A stretch of 15,967 nucleotides of DNA from Chitinophagales bacterium (GCA_020629335.1 JAHDDN010000085.1:1-15967), one strand, 5' to 3'; counted from the stretch's first letter, positions 7,690 through 14,623 are shown. A program made the numbers and translations. Notes: a model not told the origin generated them from the letters alone.

Positions 7690-8198
7690 TAATCCACATT
7701 ATAAAACAAGTACTCATATATCATAACGAGTATTGTTGATATAAGGGTGCTTATGGCTACTTTCATTAGTGTATATTCAAAATTGGCGAAGCTGAATACT
7801 TCGACAAAAAAGAAAAATAGATGGTGTAGCAATAAGGCGATAGATGCATAAATTAGAAACCATCTGAATCCCATCATTTTTACGGAAGGCTTGTCGGTAC
7901 TTTCATAACCTCCTCTTGGTCTATTCAAATTAATAATGAGCGGTCGGAGGAAAGCCATGAATACGCAAGCGGCGGCATGTAGTCCTAGTGAGTGTGAAAA
8001 CAAATCCATGGTAATACCAAGACCGAATGCCAGCACCAATAATAAAGCGTGAGGAATTTCAAATGGCAATAGCAATATGAATAGCGGATAGATGTACGGA
8101 TTAATAAAACCGTGTAATTCGATTTCATTGAGTACCAATACCTGCAATAGCATGAGACCTATAAATCGGATGATATGTCTAGGTATACCGCTATTCAT
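7689..8198 (-). CDS. mreD: MreD, rod-shape membrane protein
   Basis: This integral membrane partner of MreC couples the MreB scaffold to RodA-PBP2. The 169-aa protein is almost entirely hydrophobic, with about five to six segments (roughly 12-28, 36-62, 70-90, 112-133 and 143-165). The family feature D65-L-F-S..LG followed by R85-P (GITMDLFSHSLGLHAAACVFMAFLRP) is present. The ATG at 8198 overlaps the mreC stop by 8 bp (ATGAATAG), typical of translational coupling. MreD diverges strongly in sequence, so hydropathy, length and position between mreC and mrdA carry much of the identification. The stop codon is directly joined to repeat copy B. Confidence 0.9.
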   Translation of the reverse strand: MNSGIPRHIIRFIGLMLLQVLVLNEIELHGFINPYIYPLFILLLPFEIPHALLLVLAFGLGITMDLFSHSLGLHAAACVFMAFLRPLIINLNRPRGGYESTDKPSVKMMGFRWFLIYASIALLLHHLFFFFVEVFSFANFEYTLMKVAISTLISTILVMIYEYLFYNVD

Positions 8199-9045
8199 TG
8201 ACTGATTGTTCTTCTAATTGTTTTTGTTCTTCTTGCATTTGATAGTCTACACCATAGACATAGTCTATATTTCCAAATGGTGTAGAGAGAGCCACTTCTA
8301 TTCGATAGAAGTTTCCGCCTTGTTCTAAAGAAAAAGATTCAATGATCCCGATTGGTATTCCTTCTGGAAAAAAACTGGAATAACCGCTACTAACGATTTC
8401 GTCTCCTTCTTTCAATAATACATGTTTAGGAATGTCGGTCAATATGGCTTGTTGTGGATCTTTACCATCCCATCTGAGCGTACCCACATACCCATTGATT
8501 TTAATTTTGGCACTTACTCTCATATCCTTATGAAGCATAGACATAATAGTAGAGAAGTGAGCGGAGACATTTTTAGTAATACCGACAATTCCTTGATTAG
8601 ACACGATTCCCATTTCTGGTCGAAAGCCATCTTCACGTCCTTTGTTGATCGTAATAAAGTTACTGAGTTTATTGGTGGAGTTATTGATTACCTTGGCTGC
8701 TTGATAGACGTAGATCTTTGCTCTTGTGCTATCAATAGGAATGGTATCTGTTTTGCTAACGCTATCTTGTTCGGCGATGATGCCAAGTAGTTCGTGCATG
8801 AGCACCTGTTCTCTAAGGCGGGCATTTTCTTTAATCAGACTATCGTTTACAGTTCGTAGATTTACGTAGTCTGTTGCACCAGTCACGGAATTATGTAGAA
8901 ATCCCGTACTTTCGGTGAAAGTGTTATATAGGATAGACCTCTGGTAGTGATGTCTTTGGGCAATAAGATAAAAACATAAGATTTGCATGCCTACAAATAG
9001 GAAAAAGGCATGAAATCTAACGAGAAACTGGATAAAGTTCTGCAT
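8191..9045 (-). CDS. mreC: MreC, periplasmic elongasome scaffold
   Basis: This is a bitopic membrane protein whose periplasmic domain is thought to assemble and activate the PBP2-RodA complex. At 284 aa it has normal length. One transmembrane helix spans about 12-30. A short coiled-coil-like stretch follows at 64-90 (NDSLIKENARLREQVLMHELL), then the two beta-barrel halves. Family motifs are clear: NFITINKGREDG at 129-140, GIVGITKNVS at 152-161, and DEIVSSGYSSFFPEGIPIG at 215-233. The C-terminal tail after 268 is Gln/Glu-rich (QMQEEQKQLEEQ) and probably disordered. Only 3 bp separate it from the mreB stop (TAA TGA ATG), and it overlaps mreD by 8 bp, so the three genes are surely one transcription unit. 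Confidence 0.95.
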   Translation of the reverse strand: MQNFIQFLVRFHAFFLFVGMQILCFYLIAQRHHYQRSILYNTFTESTGFLHNSVTGATDYVNLRTVNDSLIKENARLREQVLMHELLGIIAEQDSVSKTDTIPIDSTRAKIYVYQAAKVINNSTNKLSNFITINKGREDGFRPEMGIVSNQGIVGITKNVSAHFSTIMSMLHKDMRVSAKIKINGYVGTLRWDGKDPQQAILTDIPKHVLLKEGDEIVSSGYSSFFPEGIPIGIIESFSLEQGGNFYRIEVALSTPFGNIDYVYGVDYQMQEEQKQLEEQSVNE

Positions 9046-9048
9046 TCA

Positions 9049-10083
9049 TTAACCAGGGATTTTGCTCATTAAGAAAGGATATTTTTCTGGATTAAGAAGT
9101 GCTAGGCCAGTTCCTCTTACGACTGCTCTCAGTGGATCTTCAGCAATATGCACATCCAGTTTTGTTTTAGCGGAGATACGTTTATCAAGGCCACGTAATA
9201 AGGCCCCTCCACCTGTTAGGTAGATACCTGTTTTGTAGATATCTGATGCTAACTCAGGTGGTGTATTTTCTAAGGCCTTCATGACCGCCTCTTCCAATTT
9301 GGAAATCGACTTGTCTAAGCATCGGCCTACCTCTGAATAATTGATCGTGATTTGTTTGGGTATACCAGTCATCAAATCTCGACCATTCACGGCATAATCT
9401 TCAGGAGGATTTTCTAATTCTGTTAAGGCAGAGCCAACTTGAATTTTAATATTCTCAGCGGTTCTTTCACCAATTAGTACATTGTACTGTCGTTTGATAT
9501 AATTAATAATATCATTGGTGAAGTCATCCCCTGCTACACGAATGGATTGATCACAAACAATCCCCATTAATGCGATCACGGCAATTTCGGTTGTTCCTCC
9601 ACCTATATCGATAATCATATTACCAACAGGTTCTTCCACATCAATACCGATACCCAAGGCTGCGGCCATCGGTTCATGGATGAGGTAACATTCTTTTGCA
9701 CGGGCTCGTTCAGCAGATTCAAAAACAGCTCTTTTTTCTACTTCTGTAATTCCCGAAGGAATACAGATGACCATTTTATAGCTTGGTTTTATCCACTGCT
9801 TTTTCGCATACAACAAATCAATCATTCCTTGCAGCATTTTCTCAGCTGCTTCAAAGTTGGCAATCACACCATCTTTAAGCGGACGAATTGTTTTGATATT
9901 GTCATGCGTCTTCTCGTGCATTTGGAGGGCTTTCTTGCCCACCGCAATTACTTTGTCTGAATTTCTATCCATTGCAACAATGGAAGGTTCATCCACAACA
10001 ATATCATCCTTATACATGATAAGGGTATTTGCTGTACCTAAGTCAATTGCTATCTCGTGTGTAAAAAAATCAAATAAACCCAT
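9049..10083 (-). CDS. mreB: MreB, bacterial actin
   Basis: This cytoplasmic ATP-binding actin homologue forms membrane-attached filaments that guide lateral-wall synthesis. Its 344 aa match the family. Nucleotide-binding motifs are intact: phosphate-1 D14-LGTANT, IHEPMAAALG with Glu137 near the catalytic position, phosphate-2 D159-IGGGTTEIAV, and the adenosine motif TGGGALLRGLD at about 290-300. The hydrophobic N-terminus (MGLFDFF) could act as a membrane-contacting patch, as in other MreB proteins. It is the first gene of the mreBCD cluster and is transcribed away from the RidA gene. The leader carries a strong 13-bp inverted repeat about 110 bp upstream of the start. I see no convincing TAnnTTTG promoter. 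Confidence 0.97.
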   Translation of the reverse strand: MGLFDFFTHEIAIDLGTANTLIMYKDDIVVDEPSIVAMDRNSDKVIAVGKKALQMHEKTHDNIKTIRPLKDGVIANFEAAEKMLQGMIDLLYAKKQWIKPSYKMVICIPSGITEVEKRAVFESAERARAKECYLIHEPMAAALGIGIDVEEPVGNMIIDIGGGTTEIAVIALMGIVCDQSIRVAGDDFTNDIINYIKRQYNVLIGERTAENIKIQVGSALTELENPPEDYAVNGRDLMTGIPKQITINYSEVGRCLDKSISKLEEAVMKALENTPPELASDIYKTGIYLTGGGALLRGLDKRISAKTKLDVHIAEDPLRAVVRGTGLALLNPEKYPFLMSKIPG

Positions 10084-10192
10084 CTGAATTAGACTCCCAC
10101 TTTTATGTAGAACTGTTCATACCCCAAAAAGTATTTACAGCGCAATGATTCAACAATATTTTCTCTAAAGATTTCTCCGAAATTTGGAAGGG

Positions 10193-10222
10193 AATTTTAT
10201 TACTCGGAGGAGTAATAAAATT
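10193..10222. promoter_or_regulatory. 13-bp perfect inverted repeat in the mreB leader
   Basis: The arm aattttattactc (10193-10205) is matched exactly by gagtaataaaatt (10210-10222) across a 4-nt ggag spacer. The position is 110 bp upstream of the mreB ATG. It could be a dimeric-protein operator or an RNA hairpin in a long leader. It is not placed to be the terminator of any gene in the window, because both neighbouring genes point away from it. Confidence 0.6.
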
Positions 10223-10392
10223 TTCGGTATTTCAAAAAGTAAAATAACGAAAAATTAAATAAAAAGCCAAACACTTAGCGGCTTATTTCTTTGTTAAGTA
10301 AATTTAATTTTGTAAAGTTGGCAAAATGCCATTTTCCTTCTTGTCCTTTTATTAAAATATTTCTTCAAAATTTCTTATCCTTGTGACTATCT

Positions 10393-10431
10393 GAAATATT
10401 CAAGGTCACTAATTTTTCATTTGAATATTTC
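10393..10431. promoter_or_regulatory. 11-bp inverted repeat just before the RidA gene
   Basis: GAAATATTCAA (10393-10403) pairs exactly with TTGAATATTTC (10421-10431) around a 17-nt loop, ending 29 bp before the RidA start codon. An overlapping alternative pairing, CCTTG (10379-10383) with CAAGG (10401-10405), would exclude it. Operator or leader switch are both possible; no function is established. Confidence 0.5.
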
Positions 10432-10460
10432 TTTATTTTCCATACATAATTACAAATAAT

Positions 10461-10883
10461 ATGAGTACAGAAAAAACAATACACGCAGACGAAGCGCCAA
10501 AACCTGTTGGCCTATATCCTCACGCCAAAAAAGTAGGCAACCTCCTTTTTTTATCAGGCATTGGGCCTCGAGAACCTGGCACTGATAATATCCCAGGATT
10601 GACAAGAGATAAAAACGGAAATTTTATATCTTTCGATTTTGAAGCACAATGTCATTCCGTTTTTAAAAATGTTAAAACAGTATTAGAGGCATCTGGAGGA
10701 GAATGGAAAAACCTAGTAGACGTAACCGTCTTTTTAGTAGATATGAAAAGAGACTTTAAAACTTATAACAAACTTTGGGCAACTTACTTCCAAGAAGATC
10801 CTCCATGCCGAACAACTGTTGAAATTAAAAGTCTACCGACTCCTATCGCCATCGAATTAAAATGCATTGCTGTTTTAACATAG
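10461..10883 (+). CDS. RidA-family deaminase, 2-aminomuconate-deaminase-like
   Basis: This 140-aa protein has the RidA (YjgF/YER057c/UK114) fold, which forms trimers that hydrolyse reactive enamine/imine intermediates. The core motifs are LFLSGIGPR (29-37), NLVDVTVFLVDM (84-95) and CRTTVEIKSLP (116-126). Arg117 and Glu132 have the same 15-residue spacing as the substrate-binding Arg105 and water-activating Glu120 of E. coli RidA, so it should be active. The start VGLYPHAKKVGNLLFLSGIGPR and the long insertion before FDFEAQ resemble 2-aminomuconate deaminases of tryptophan/kynurenine degradation more than housekeeping RidA. No other kynurenine-pathway gene is in the window, so substrate assignment is only inference. 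It stands alone, divergent from mreB, with an 11-bp inverted repeat immediately upstream. Confidence 0.9.
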   Translation: MSTEKTIHADEAPKPVGLYPHAKKVGNLLFLSGIGPREPGTDNIPGLTRDKNGNFISFDFEAQCHSVFKNVKTVLEASGGEWKNLVDVTVFLVDMKRDFKTYNKLWATYFQEDPPCRTTVEIKSLPTPIAIELKCIAVLT

Positions 10884-10954
10884 TGTAACAACATCATTCA
10901 ACACTGTCTCAGTAACATCAAAATAGACTGATAATTCCTTGGCATAGACAATTC

Positions 10955-10990
10955 TTAACATTGGAGGAAAATCTAAACAATCAATGTTAA
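10955..10990. promoter_or_regulatory. 9-bp inverted repeat, operator-like
   Basis: TTAACATTG (10955-10963) is repeated exactly as CAATGTTAA (10982-10990) across 18 bp. It sits about 200 bp upstream of the HNH/AP2 gene and about 140 bp ahead of its putative -7 box. The half-site spacing would suit a dimeric regulator. Function is unknown. Confidence 0.4.
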
Positions 10991-11131
10991 AACTTCTATT
11001 GTGATTTACACCATTTTCTATACTTTAGTTTGTTTTAACTGCATTAAGCTATAGAATTAGGCTAATAAAGCATTAAATATAAATCGCTTGTGATTTTTTC
11101 TATAATACATCAAACTAAAAGTAAAAATATG

Positions 11132-11139
11132 TATCTTTG
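11132..11139 (+). promoter_or_regulatory. TAnnTTTG -7 box before the HNH/AP2 gene
   Basis: TATCTTTG fits the Bacteroidota primary-sigma -7 consensus TAnnTTTG exactly. It lies 47 bp before the start codon at 11187, giving a leader of about 40 nt. No TTG is found at the expected -33 distance, so the match is partial. The identical octamer precedes the DUF4249 gene. Confidence 0.55.
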
Positions 11140-11186
11140 CCACATCACTACTAATTTTATACGCTAAACTCTTAACACCATAAACT

Positions 11187-11816
11187 ATGTTGTATAAACT
11201 GCCTCTTAAAAATTCTGATAAGCAAGTATTGGTATCAGGAGAAGTTTACGAAAAGATAACTTCCAATAAATATTTTCAAAAAATCGACTTTTTAAAACAT
11301 CTCAGATTACACTCTTCGGGTTATGCTTTCTTTCAAAAAAATTATCCCCGAAAAGATGGTACTTATAAAAATGAAACAATCTACCTACACAGATGGATTG
11401 CAGAAACTTTTATTGACAAACCTGATTTTGATAGAAAACTTTTTGTGACATTCAAAAATAGTAATCGCCTTGATTGCCGTTTAGAAAATATTGATTGGAG
11501 CACCTCTTCTATGATCGTAAGACAAACACAAAAGATTACAAACACCGCCACGGGATACAGAGGTGTAAGTAAAGCAAACCAAAAATATCGCGCCGCTATC
11601 TTCAGAAATGGTGAACGTGTTGACCTTGGTAATTTTGATACTCCAGAAGATGCTGCTCGCGCTTATAATGAAAAATCTATCGAATGGTTCGGCTACACCA
11701 AAAGCCTAAACGTGATTAACGGAATGGACCCAATTCAAGAATACGAAGAAAATAAAAAAGCGAGAAAAGCGAAACGAAAAGCAGAACAAGCTCAAAGAAG
11801 AGGACAGAACAACTAA
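11187..11816 (+). CDS. HNH-like / AP2 domain DNA-binding protein
   Basis: This 209-aa protein has two recognisable DNA-associated modules. Residues about 60-105 look like a homing-endonuclease HNH fold (YLHRWIAETFI ... NRLDCRLENIDW). Residues about 121-176 form an AP2/ERF-type domain (TGYRGVSKANQKYRAAIFR ... DTPEDAARAYNEKSIEWFG). A strongly basic Lys/Arg tail follows from 189 to the end. His68-Arg69 and Asn101 of the HNH frame remain. Where the family usually has V-D-H, with a catalytic His, this protein has V-T-F (87-89), so cleavage activity is probably lost. The gene has its own -7 box and terminator, so it is a single-gene unit. I infer a DNA-binding protein derived from a mobile HNH-AP2 endonuclease, perhaps regulatory. 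A residual homing endonuclease is the alternative. Confidence 0.85.
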   Translation: MLYKLPLKNSDKQVLVSGEVYEKITSNKYFQKIDFLKHLRLHSSGYAFFQKNYPRKDGTYKNETIYLHRWIAETFIDKPDFDRKLFVTFKNSNRLDCRLENIDWSTSSMIVRQTQKITNTATGYRGVSKANQKYRAAIFRNGERVDLGNFDTPEDAARAYNEKSIEWFGYTKSLNVINGMDPIQEYEENKKARKAKRKAEQAQRRGQNN

Positions 11817-11840
11817 TCCTCTTTTGTTCAAATATTTCGC

Positions 11841-11887
11841 AAAGGGTGAAAAGGATAGATACCATATCTTACTTTCACCCTTTTTTT
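11841..11887 (+). terminator. Intrinsic terminator of the HNH/AP2 gene
   Basis: Stem aaagggtgaaa (11841-11851) pairs perfectly with tttcacccttt (11873-11883), followed by an unbroken T-run to 11887. It starts 25 bp after the HNH/AP2 stop codon. The loop is 21 nt, longer than typical. An open frame upstream of the DUF4249 start reads through this hairpin, which argues against using that extended start. Confidence 0.85.
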
Positions 11888-11932
11888 ATGCTTTCACATA
11901 TTACCCGACAAGCATTTCTGAACACAATGGCT

Positions 11933-11940
11933 TATCTTTG
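11933..11940 (+). promoter_or_regulatory. TAnnTTTG -7 box at the DUF4249 gene
   Basis: TATCTTTG matches the Bacteroidota -7 consensus exactly and ends 7 nt before the ATG at 11948. If used, transcription would start at or just before the A of the ATG, giving a leaderless or nearly leaderless mRNA. A clear -33 TTG is not seen. The position between a terminator and a lipoprotein signal supports a real promoter. Confidence 0.6.
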
Positions 11941-11947
11941 TAGCAAG

Positions 11948-12937
11948 ATGAAAAAGCTCCTAATATCAATATGCATTCTTATCACAAGCATCTTATTCTA
12001 CGCTTGTGAACAAAATATCCCCTTAGAGATTGAAGAATTTCAACAAAACCTAATAGCAGTTCAAGGCATATTAGTCAACGATCAAGCACCCAAAATATAC
12101 CTCACCGCTGCCGAACCTATCCTAGGATCAGTTCCCTATAGCTATAATGATGACCCTTTAGAAAAATTCATCACCGATGCCACAGTCATTTTGAAATCGG
12201 ATAATTTTACTGATACACTCCAACTACAAACCGATTATGAATACTATTCTAGCACAGAAGTTATACACGATGCAGATACGCTATTTTTTCCTATTACAGA
12301 TTCTATCCCTATCTCCTACTCTTACGGCAATCAGCGCCTAATAGAAAATAATCGAAATTACTCTCTCGAAGTCTATCACAATGACCAATACTTAAACGCA
12401 CAAACCTATATCCCTGAAAGCATCCCAGTAGATACTGTATTCCTCAAAACCACTAATAGTAATGGCGAAGTCATTAACCCAAGAATAAAAATTGGCTTAA
12501 CAGATCCGCCAGGCTTAGGTGATTACTACTACTTCGATTACCAATATAATATCGAATTTAATGGCGGAATTATCACCGATGGTAATTTTATCGAACTAGA
12601 CAGCTTAACGCTAATCAATGAATACAATTATACCATTTGGGATCGTATGAAAAGCGATGAAGGCAAAGATGGCACTAGCTTCAAACTTACCTTCTTTCCC
12701 TACAATATTCCTATTTACCAAGATAGTTTGCATGTCTACGTATACCTTCGCCGTGCCAATCAGGACTTTGGAGAATACATCCAATCCATAGAAGATCAAC
12801 TCAATTTCGGCGAAGCAGGCCAATCTCCTTTCGTCGAACCACCCCGTATTCACAGCAATATTGAAGGCGGACAAGGTATCTTCGCTGGCATAGCTCGCTC
12901 TAAAGAAGCTTACATATACATAGTTGATATTGAATAA
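11948..12937 (+). CDS. DUF4249 family outer-membrane-type lipoprotein
   Basis: I start this gene at the ATG at 11948 because it gives a lipoprotein signal peptide: MKKLLISICILITSILFYAC with the lipidated Cys at residue 20, followed by EQNIP. An in-frame ATG 34 codons earlier would place a terminator and promoter inside the coding region. The mature protein of about 310 aa has DUF4249 features: a first strand LIAVQGILVNDQAPKIYLTAAEPI, the ITDATVILKSD block, and a C-terminal IEGGQGIFAGIAR strand. It is rich in Asp, Asn and aromatics, typical of Bacteroidota secreted proteins. DUF4249 genes often sit beside a TonB-dependent receptor, but none is present here, so its partner is unknown. The function of the family is not established. 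Repeat copy C starts at the stop codon. Confidence 0.88.
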   Translation: MKKLLISICILITSILFYACEQNIPLEIEEFQQNLIAVQGILVNDQAPKIYLTAAEPILGSVPYSYNDDPLEKFITDATVILKSDNFTDTLQLQTDYEYYSSTEVIHDADTLFFPITDSIPISYSYGNQRLIENNRNYSLEVYHNDQYLNAQTYIPESIPVDTVFLKTTNSNGEVINPRIKIGLTDPPGLGDYYYFDYQYNIEFNGGIITDGNFIELDSLTLINEYNYTIWDRMKSDEGKDGTSFKLTFFPYNIPIYQDSLHVYVYLRRANQDFGEYIQSIEDQLNFGEAGQSPFVEPPRIHSNIEGGQGIFAGIARSKEAYIYIVDIE

Positions 12938-13090
12938 TTGGGCGCGCCCTTTGGGCCGGGCTGTCCGCTATTATGGGCCTATGCGCTGTCTCTTCAGCAT
13001 AGTCGGTACTTGTCTGCCCTTCGGGCCAGCCTACGTCCCTCCTTGCTTCAGTAGCCATCGCATATACGGCCCATACCGCTCCCATCCCTC
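12938..13090 (+). repeat. Dispersed structured intergenic repeat, copy C
   Basis: This GC-rich element begins directly after the DUF4249 stop codon (TAA at 12935-12937) and ends before the cryptochrome gene. The first 18 bp contain the 10-bp palindrome gggcgcgccc (12940-12949) in place of the long hairpin seen in copies A and B. The module then matches copies A and B in order: cgggctgtccgct, gtacttgtctgcc, ggccagcct.cgtcc and ccataccgct.ccatccct. The conserved short hairpin is CTGCCC-TTC-GGGCCAG at 13014-13029. A second hairpin pairs CTATGCGCTG with CAGCATAG (12979-13002, 2-nt bulge). Small open frames on both strands here are not considered genes. Confidence 0.85.
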
Positions 13091-13144
13091 GCGCAGCTCC
13101 CCTTACACTCAACTATTATCTAATCAGAAATGTTATTTTATCCT

Positions 13145-14623
13145 ATGAAGCAAAATACCACTATTGTTTGGTTCCGCAATGACCTACGCATAAGAGACAA
13201 CCAAGCATTACAACAAGCCATCGCAGATTCAGATGCCATTCTCCCCATCTATTGCATAGATCCCCGCCAATTCCAAAAAACAACCTTAGGATTTCCCAAA
13301 ACAGGTATTTTTAGAGCTAATTTTTTACTCGAAAGCCTAAAAGATCTCAAATATAGCCTCCAAGACCTAGGAGGAGACCTAATCATTCGCACTGGTAAAC
13401 CTGAAGAAATCATCTACGCACTTGCCAAACATCACCATGTTCGCTCAGTATATGTACAGGAAGAGGTCTGTAGTGAAGAAACCAATATAGAAGCCGCCTT
13501 AGAAGATAATCTCTCTACTATAGAGGTAATGATGGAATACTTCTGGGGAAACACCTTATATCACTTTGATGATTTGCCATTCGATATCAAAGCACTTCCA
13601 GATATATTCACTGAATTCCGAAAAGCAATAGAAAAACAAACAAGGATAAGAAAAACGCTTCCCATAGCGGATAGAATTAATATGTTGGAAGGCGTTCAAT
13701 CAGGAGATTTGCCTAAGCTAAAAGATTTAGGCTTCCAAGAAGAGGAAATTCAACGATTATCACAAAACAAAAAAGGGGTATTAACATTTAAAGGAGGTGA
13801 AACGGAAGCTTTAATACGATTAAAAAATTATTTCTGGGAAGGCGATCACCTTCGCAACTACAAAGAAACACGGAATGGCTTATTAGGAGCCAATTATTCT
13901 TCCAAATTTGCTCCTTGGCTTTCATTGGGCTGTATTTCACCAACTTATATCGCTGAAGAAATACAAAAATACGAAGCTGAAAGAGTCAAAAACAAATCTA
14001 CTTATTGGTTAATCTTTGAGTTAATATGGAGAGATTACTTCCGTTTCGTCGCTTTCAAGTACGGAAACAAGCTATTTCAAGCTGGAGGAATTAAGCAAAG
14101 CCCTTATAAAGGAAAAATGGATTTAGCCCTTTTCCAAAAATGGGCAAATGGCGAAACAGGCGTCCCATTTATAGATGCTAATATGAAAGAATTAAACGCC
14201 ACTGGTTTTATGTCTAATAGAGGGCGACAGAATGTGGCCAGCTTCTTAGTGAAAGACTTAAAATTAGATTGGAGATTAGGGGCAGAATATTTTGAGTCGC
14301 TCTTATTGGATTATGACCCATGCAGCAATTACGGAAATTGGAATTATGTGGCAGGAATTGGAAATGATCCCAGAGAAAACCGCTATTTCAATGTACTCAC
14401 TCAAGCTAAACGCTATGATGCTGATGGAGCGTACGTCAAACACTGGATACCAGCATTAAGCAAACTACCTTCTCGTTTTATACACGAGCCCTATTTGCTA
14501 ACTCAAGAAGAGCAGCAATTCATAAAGGTATTTATTGGAAATACCTACCCTAAAATTTGTTTGGATATAAATAAATGGAAAGCTAAATCTAAAAACCGCT
14601 ATCAAAAACCGAAAAGAAGATAA
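13145..14623 (+). CDS. DASH-type cryptochrome / photolyase
   Basis: This FAD flavoprotein of the photolyase/cryptochrome superfamily has 492 aa; the DASH clade repairs cyclobutane pyrimidine dimers in single-stranded DNA using blue light. I prefer the ATG at 13145 because MKQNTTIVWFRNDLRIRDN is the standard family start; an ATG 5 codons earlier adds nothing conserved. The N-terminal alpha/beta antenna domain covers about 5-135, and the helical FAD domain about 220-450. Diagnostic DASH stretches are NGLLGANYSSKFAPWLSLGCISP (244-266), STYWLIFELIWRDYFRF (285-301), ATGFMSNRGRQNVASFL (352-368) and DYDPCSNYGNWNYVAGIGNDPRENRYFN (389-416). The tail from about 475 is Lys/Arg-rich (KAKSKNRYQKPKRR), which may assist nucleic-acid binding. 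Repeat copy C occupies the upstream region, so its promoter must lie in or just after that element. Confidence 0.95.
   Translation: MKQNTTIVWFRNDLRIRDNQALQQAIADSDAILPIYCIDPRQFQKTTLGFPKTGIFRANFLLESLKDLKYSLQDLGGDLIIRTGKPEEIIYALAKHHHVRSVYVQEEVCSEETNIEAALEDNLSTIEVMMEYFWGNTLYHFDDLPFDIKALPDIFTEFRKAIEKQTRIRKTLPIADRINMLEGVQSGDLPKLKDLGFQEEEIQRLSQNKKGVLTFKGGETEALIRLKNYFWEGDHLRNYKETRNGLLGANYSSKFAPWLSLGCISPTYIAEEIQKYEAERVKNKSTYWLIFELIWRDYFRFVAFKYGNKLFQAGGIKQSPYKGKMDLALFQKWANGETGVPFIDANMKELNATGFMSNRGRQNVASFLVKDLKLDWRLGAEYFESLLLDYDPCSNYGNWNYVAGIGNDPRENRYFNVLTQAKRYDADGAYVKHWIPALSKLPSRFIHEPYLLTQEEQQFIKVFIGNTYPKICLDINKWKAKSKNRYQKPKRR

Larger units (their letters stand above)
10084..10460. other. Divergent intergenic region, mreB / ridA
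   Basis: This very AT-rich 377-bp stretch separates two divergent genes and has no supportable small gene. It holds two separate perfect inverted repeats (10193-10222 and 10393-10431, listed individually). A short TGGCA-AAA-TGCCA palindrome lies at 10319-10331. A weak 5-bp aagcc/ggctt hairpin around 10265-10284 is followed on the minus strand by a T-rich run. Clear -33/-7 promoter pairs were not found by eye for either gene. Confidence 0.6.
10884..11186. other. Intergenic region between RidA and HNH/AP2 genes
   Basis: No gene is supported in these 303 bp. The stretch holds a perfect 9-bp inverted repeat at 10955-10990 and a -7-like box at 11132-11139. No intrinsic terminator for the RidA gene is evident: the only nearby hairpin (AGTGT at 10882 with ACACT at 10901) lacks a T-run. 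Confidence 0.6.

Noticed and set aside
8422..8790. Plus-strand open frame of 122 codons inside mreC
   Set aside because: It is antisense to a fully conserved mreC and has no recognisable protein features.
11846..11947. N-terminal extension of the DUF4249 protein by 34 codons
   Set aside because: The extension covers the intrinsic terminator and the -7 box, and would bury the lipoprotein signal peptide inside the protein.
12900..13148. Open frames on both strands across repeat copy C (74 and 70 codons)
   Set aside because: Both lie almost wholly in the structured repeat, overlap the DUF4249 end, and have no counterpart frame in copies A or B.
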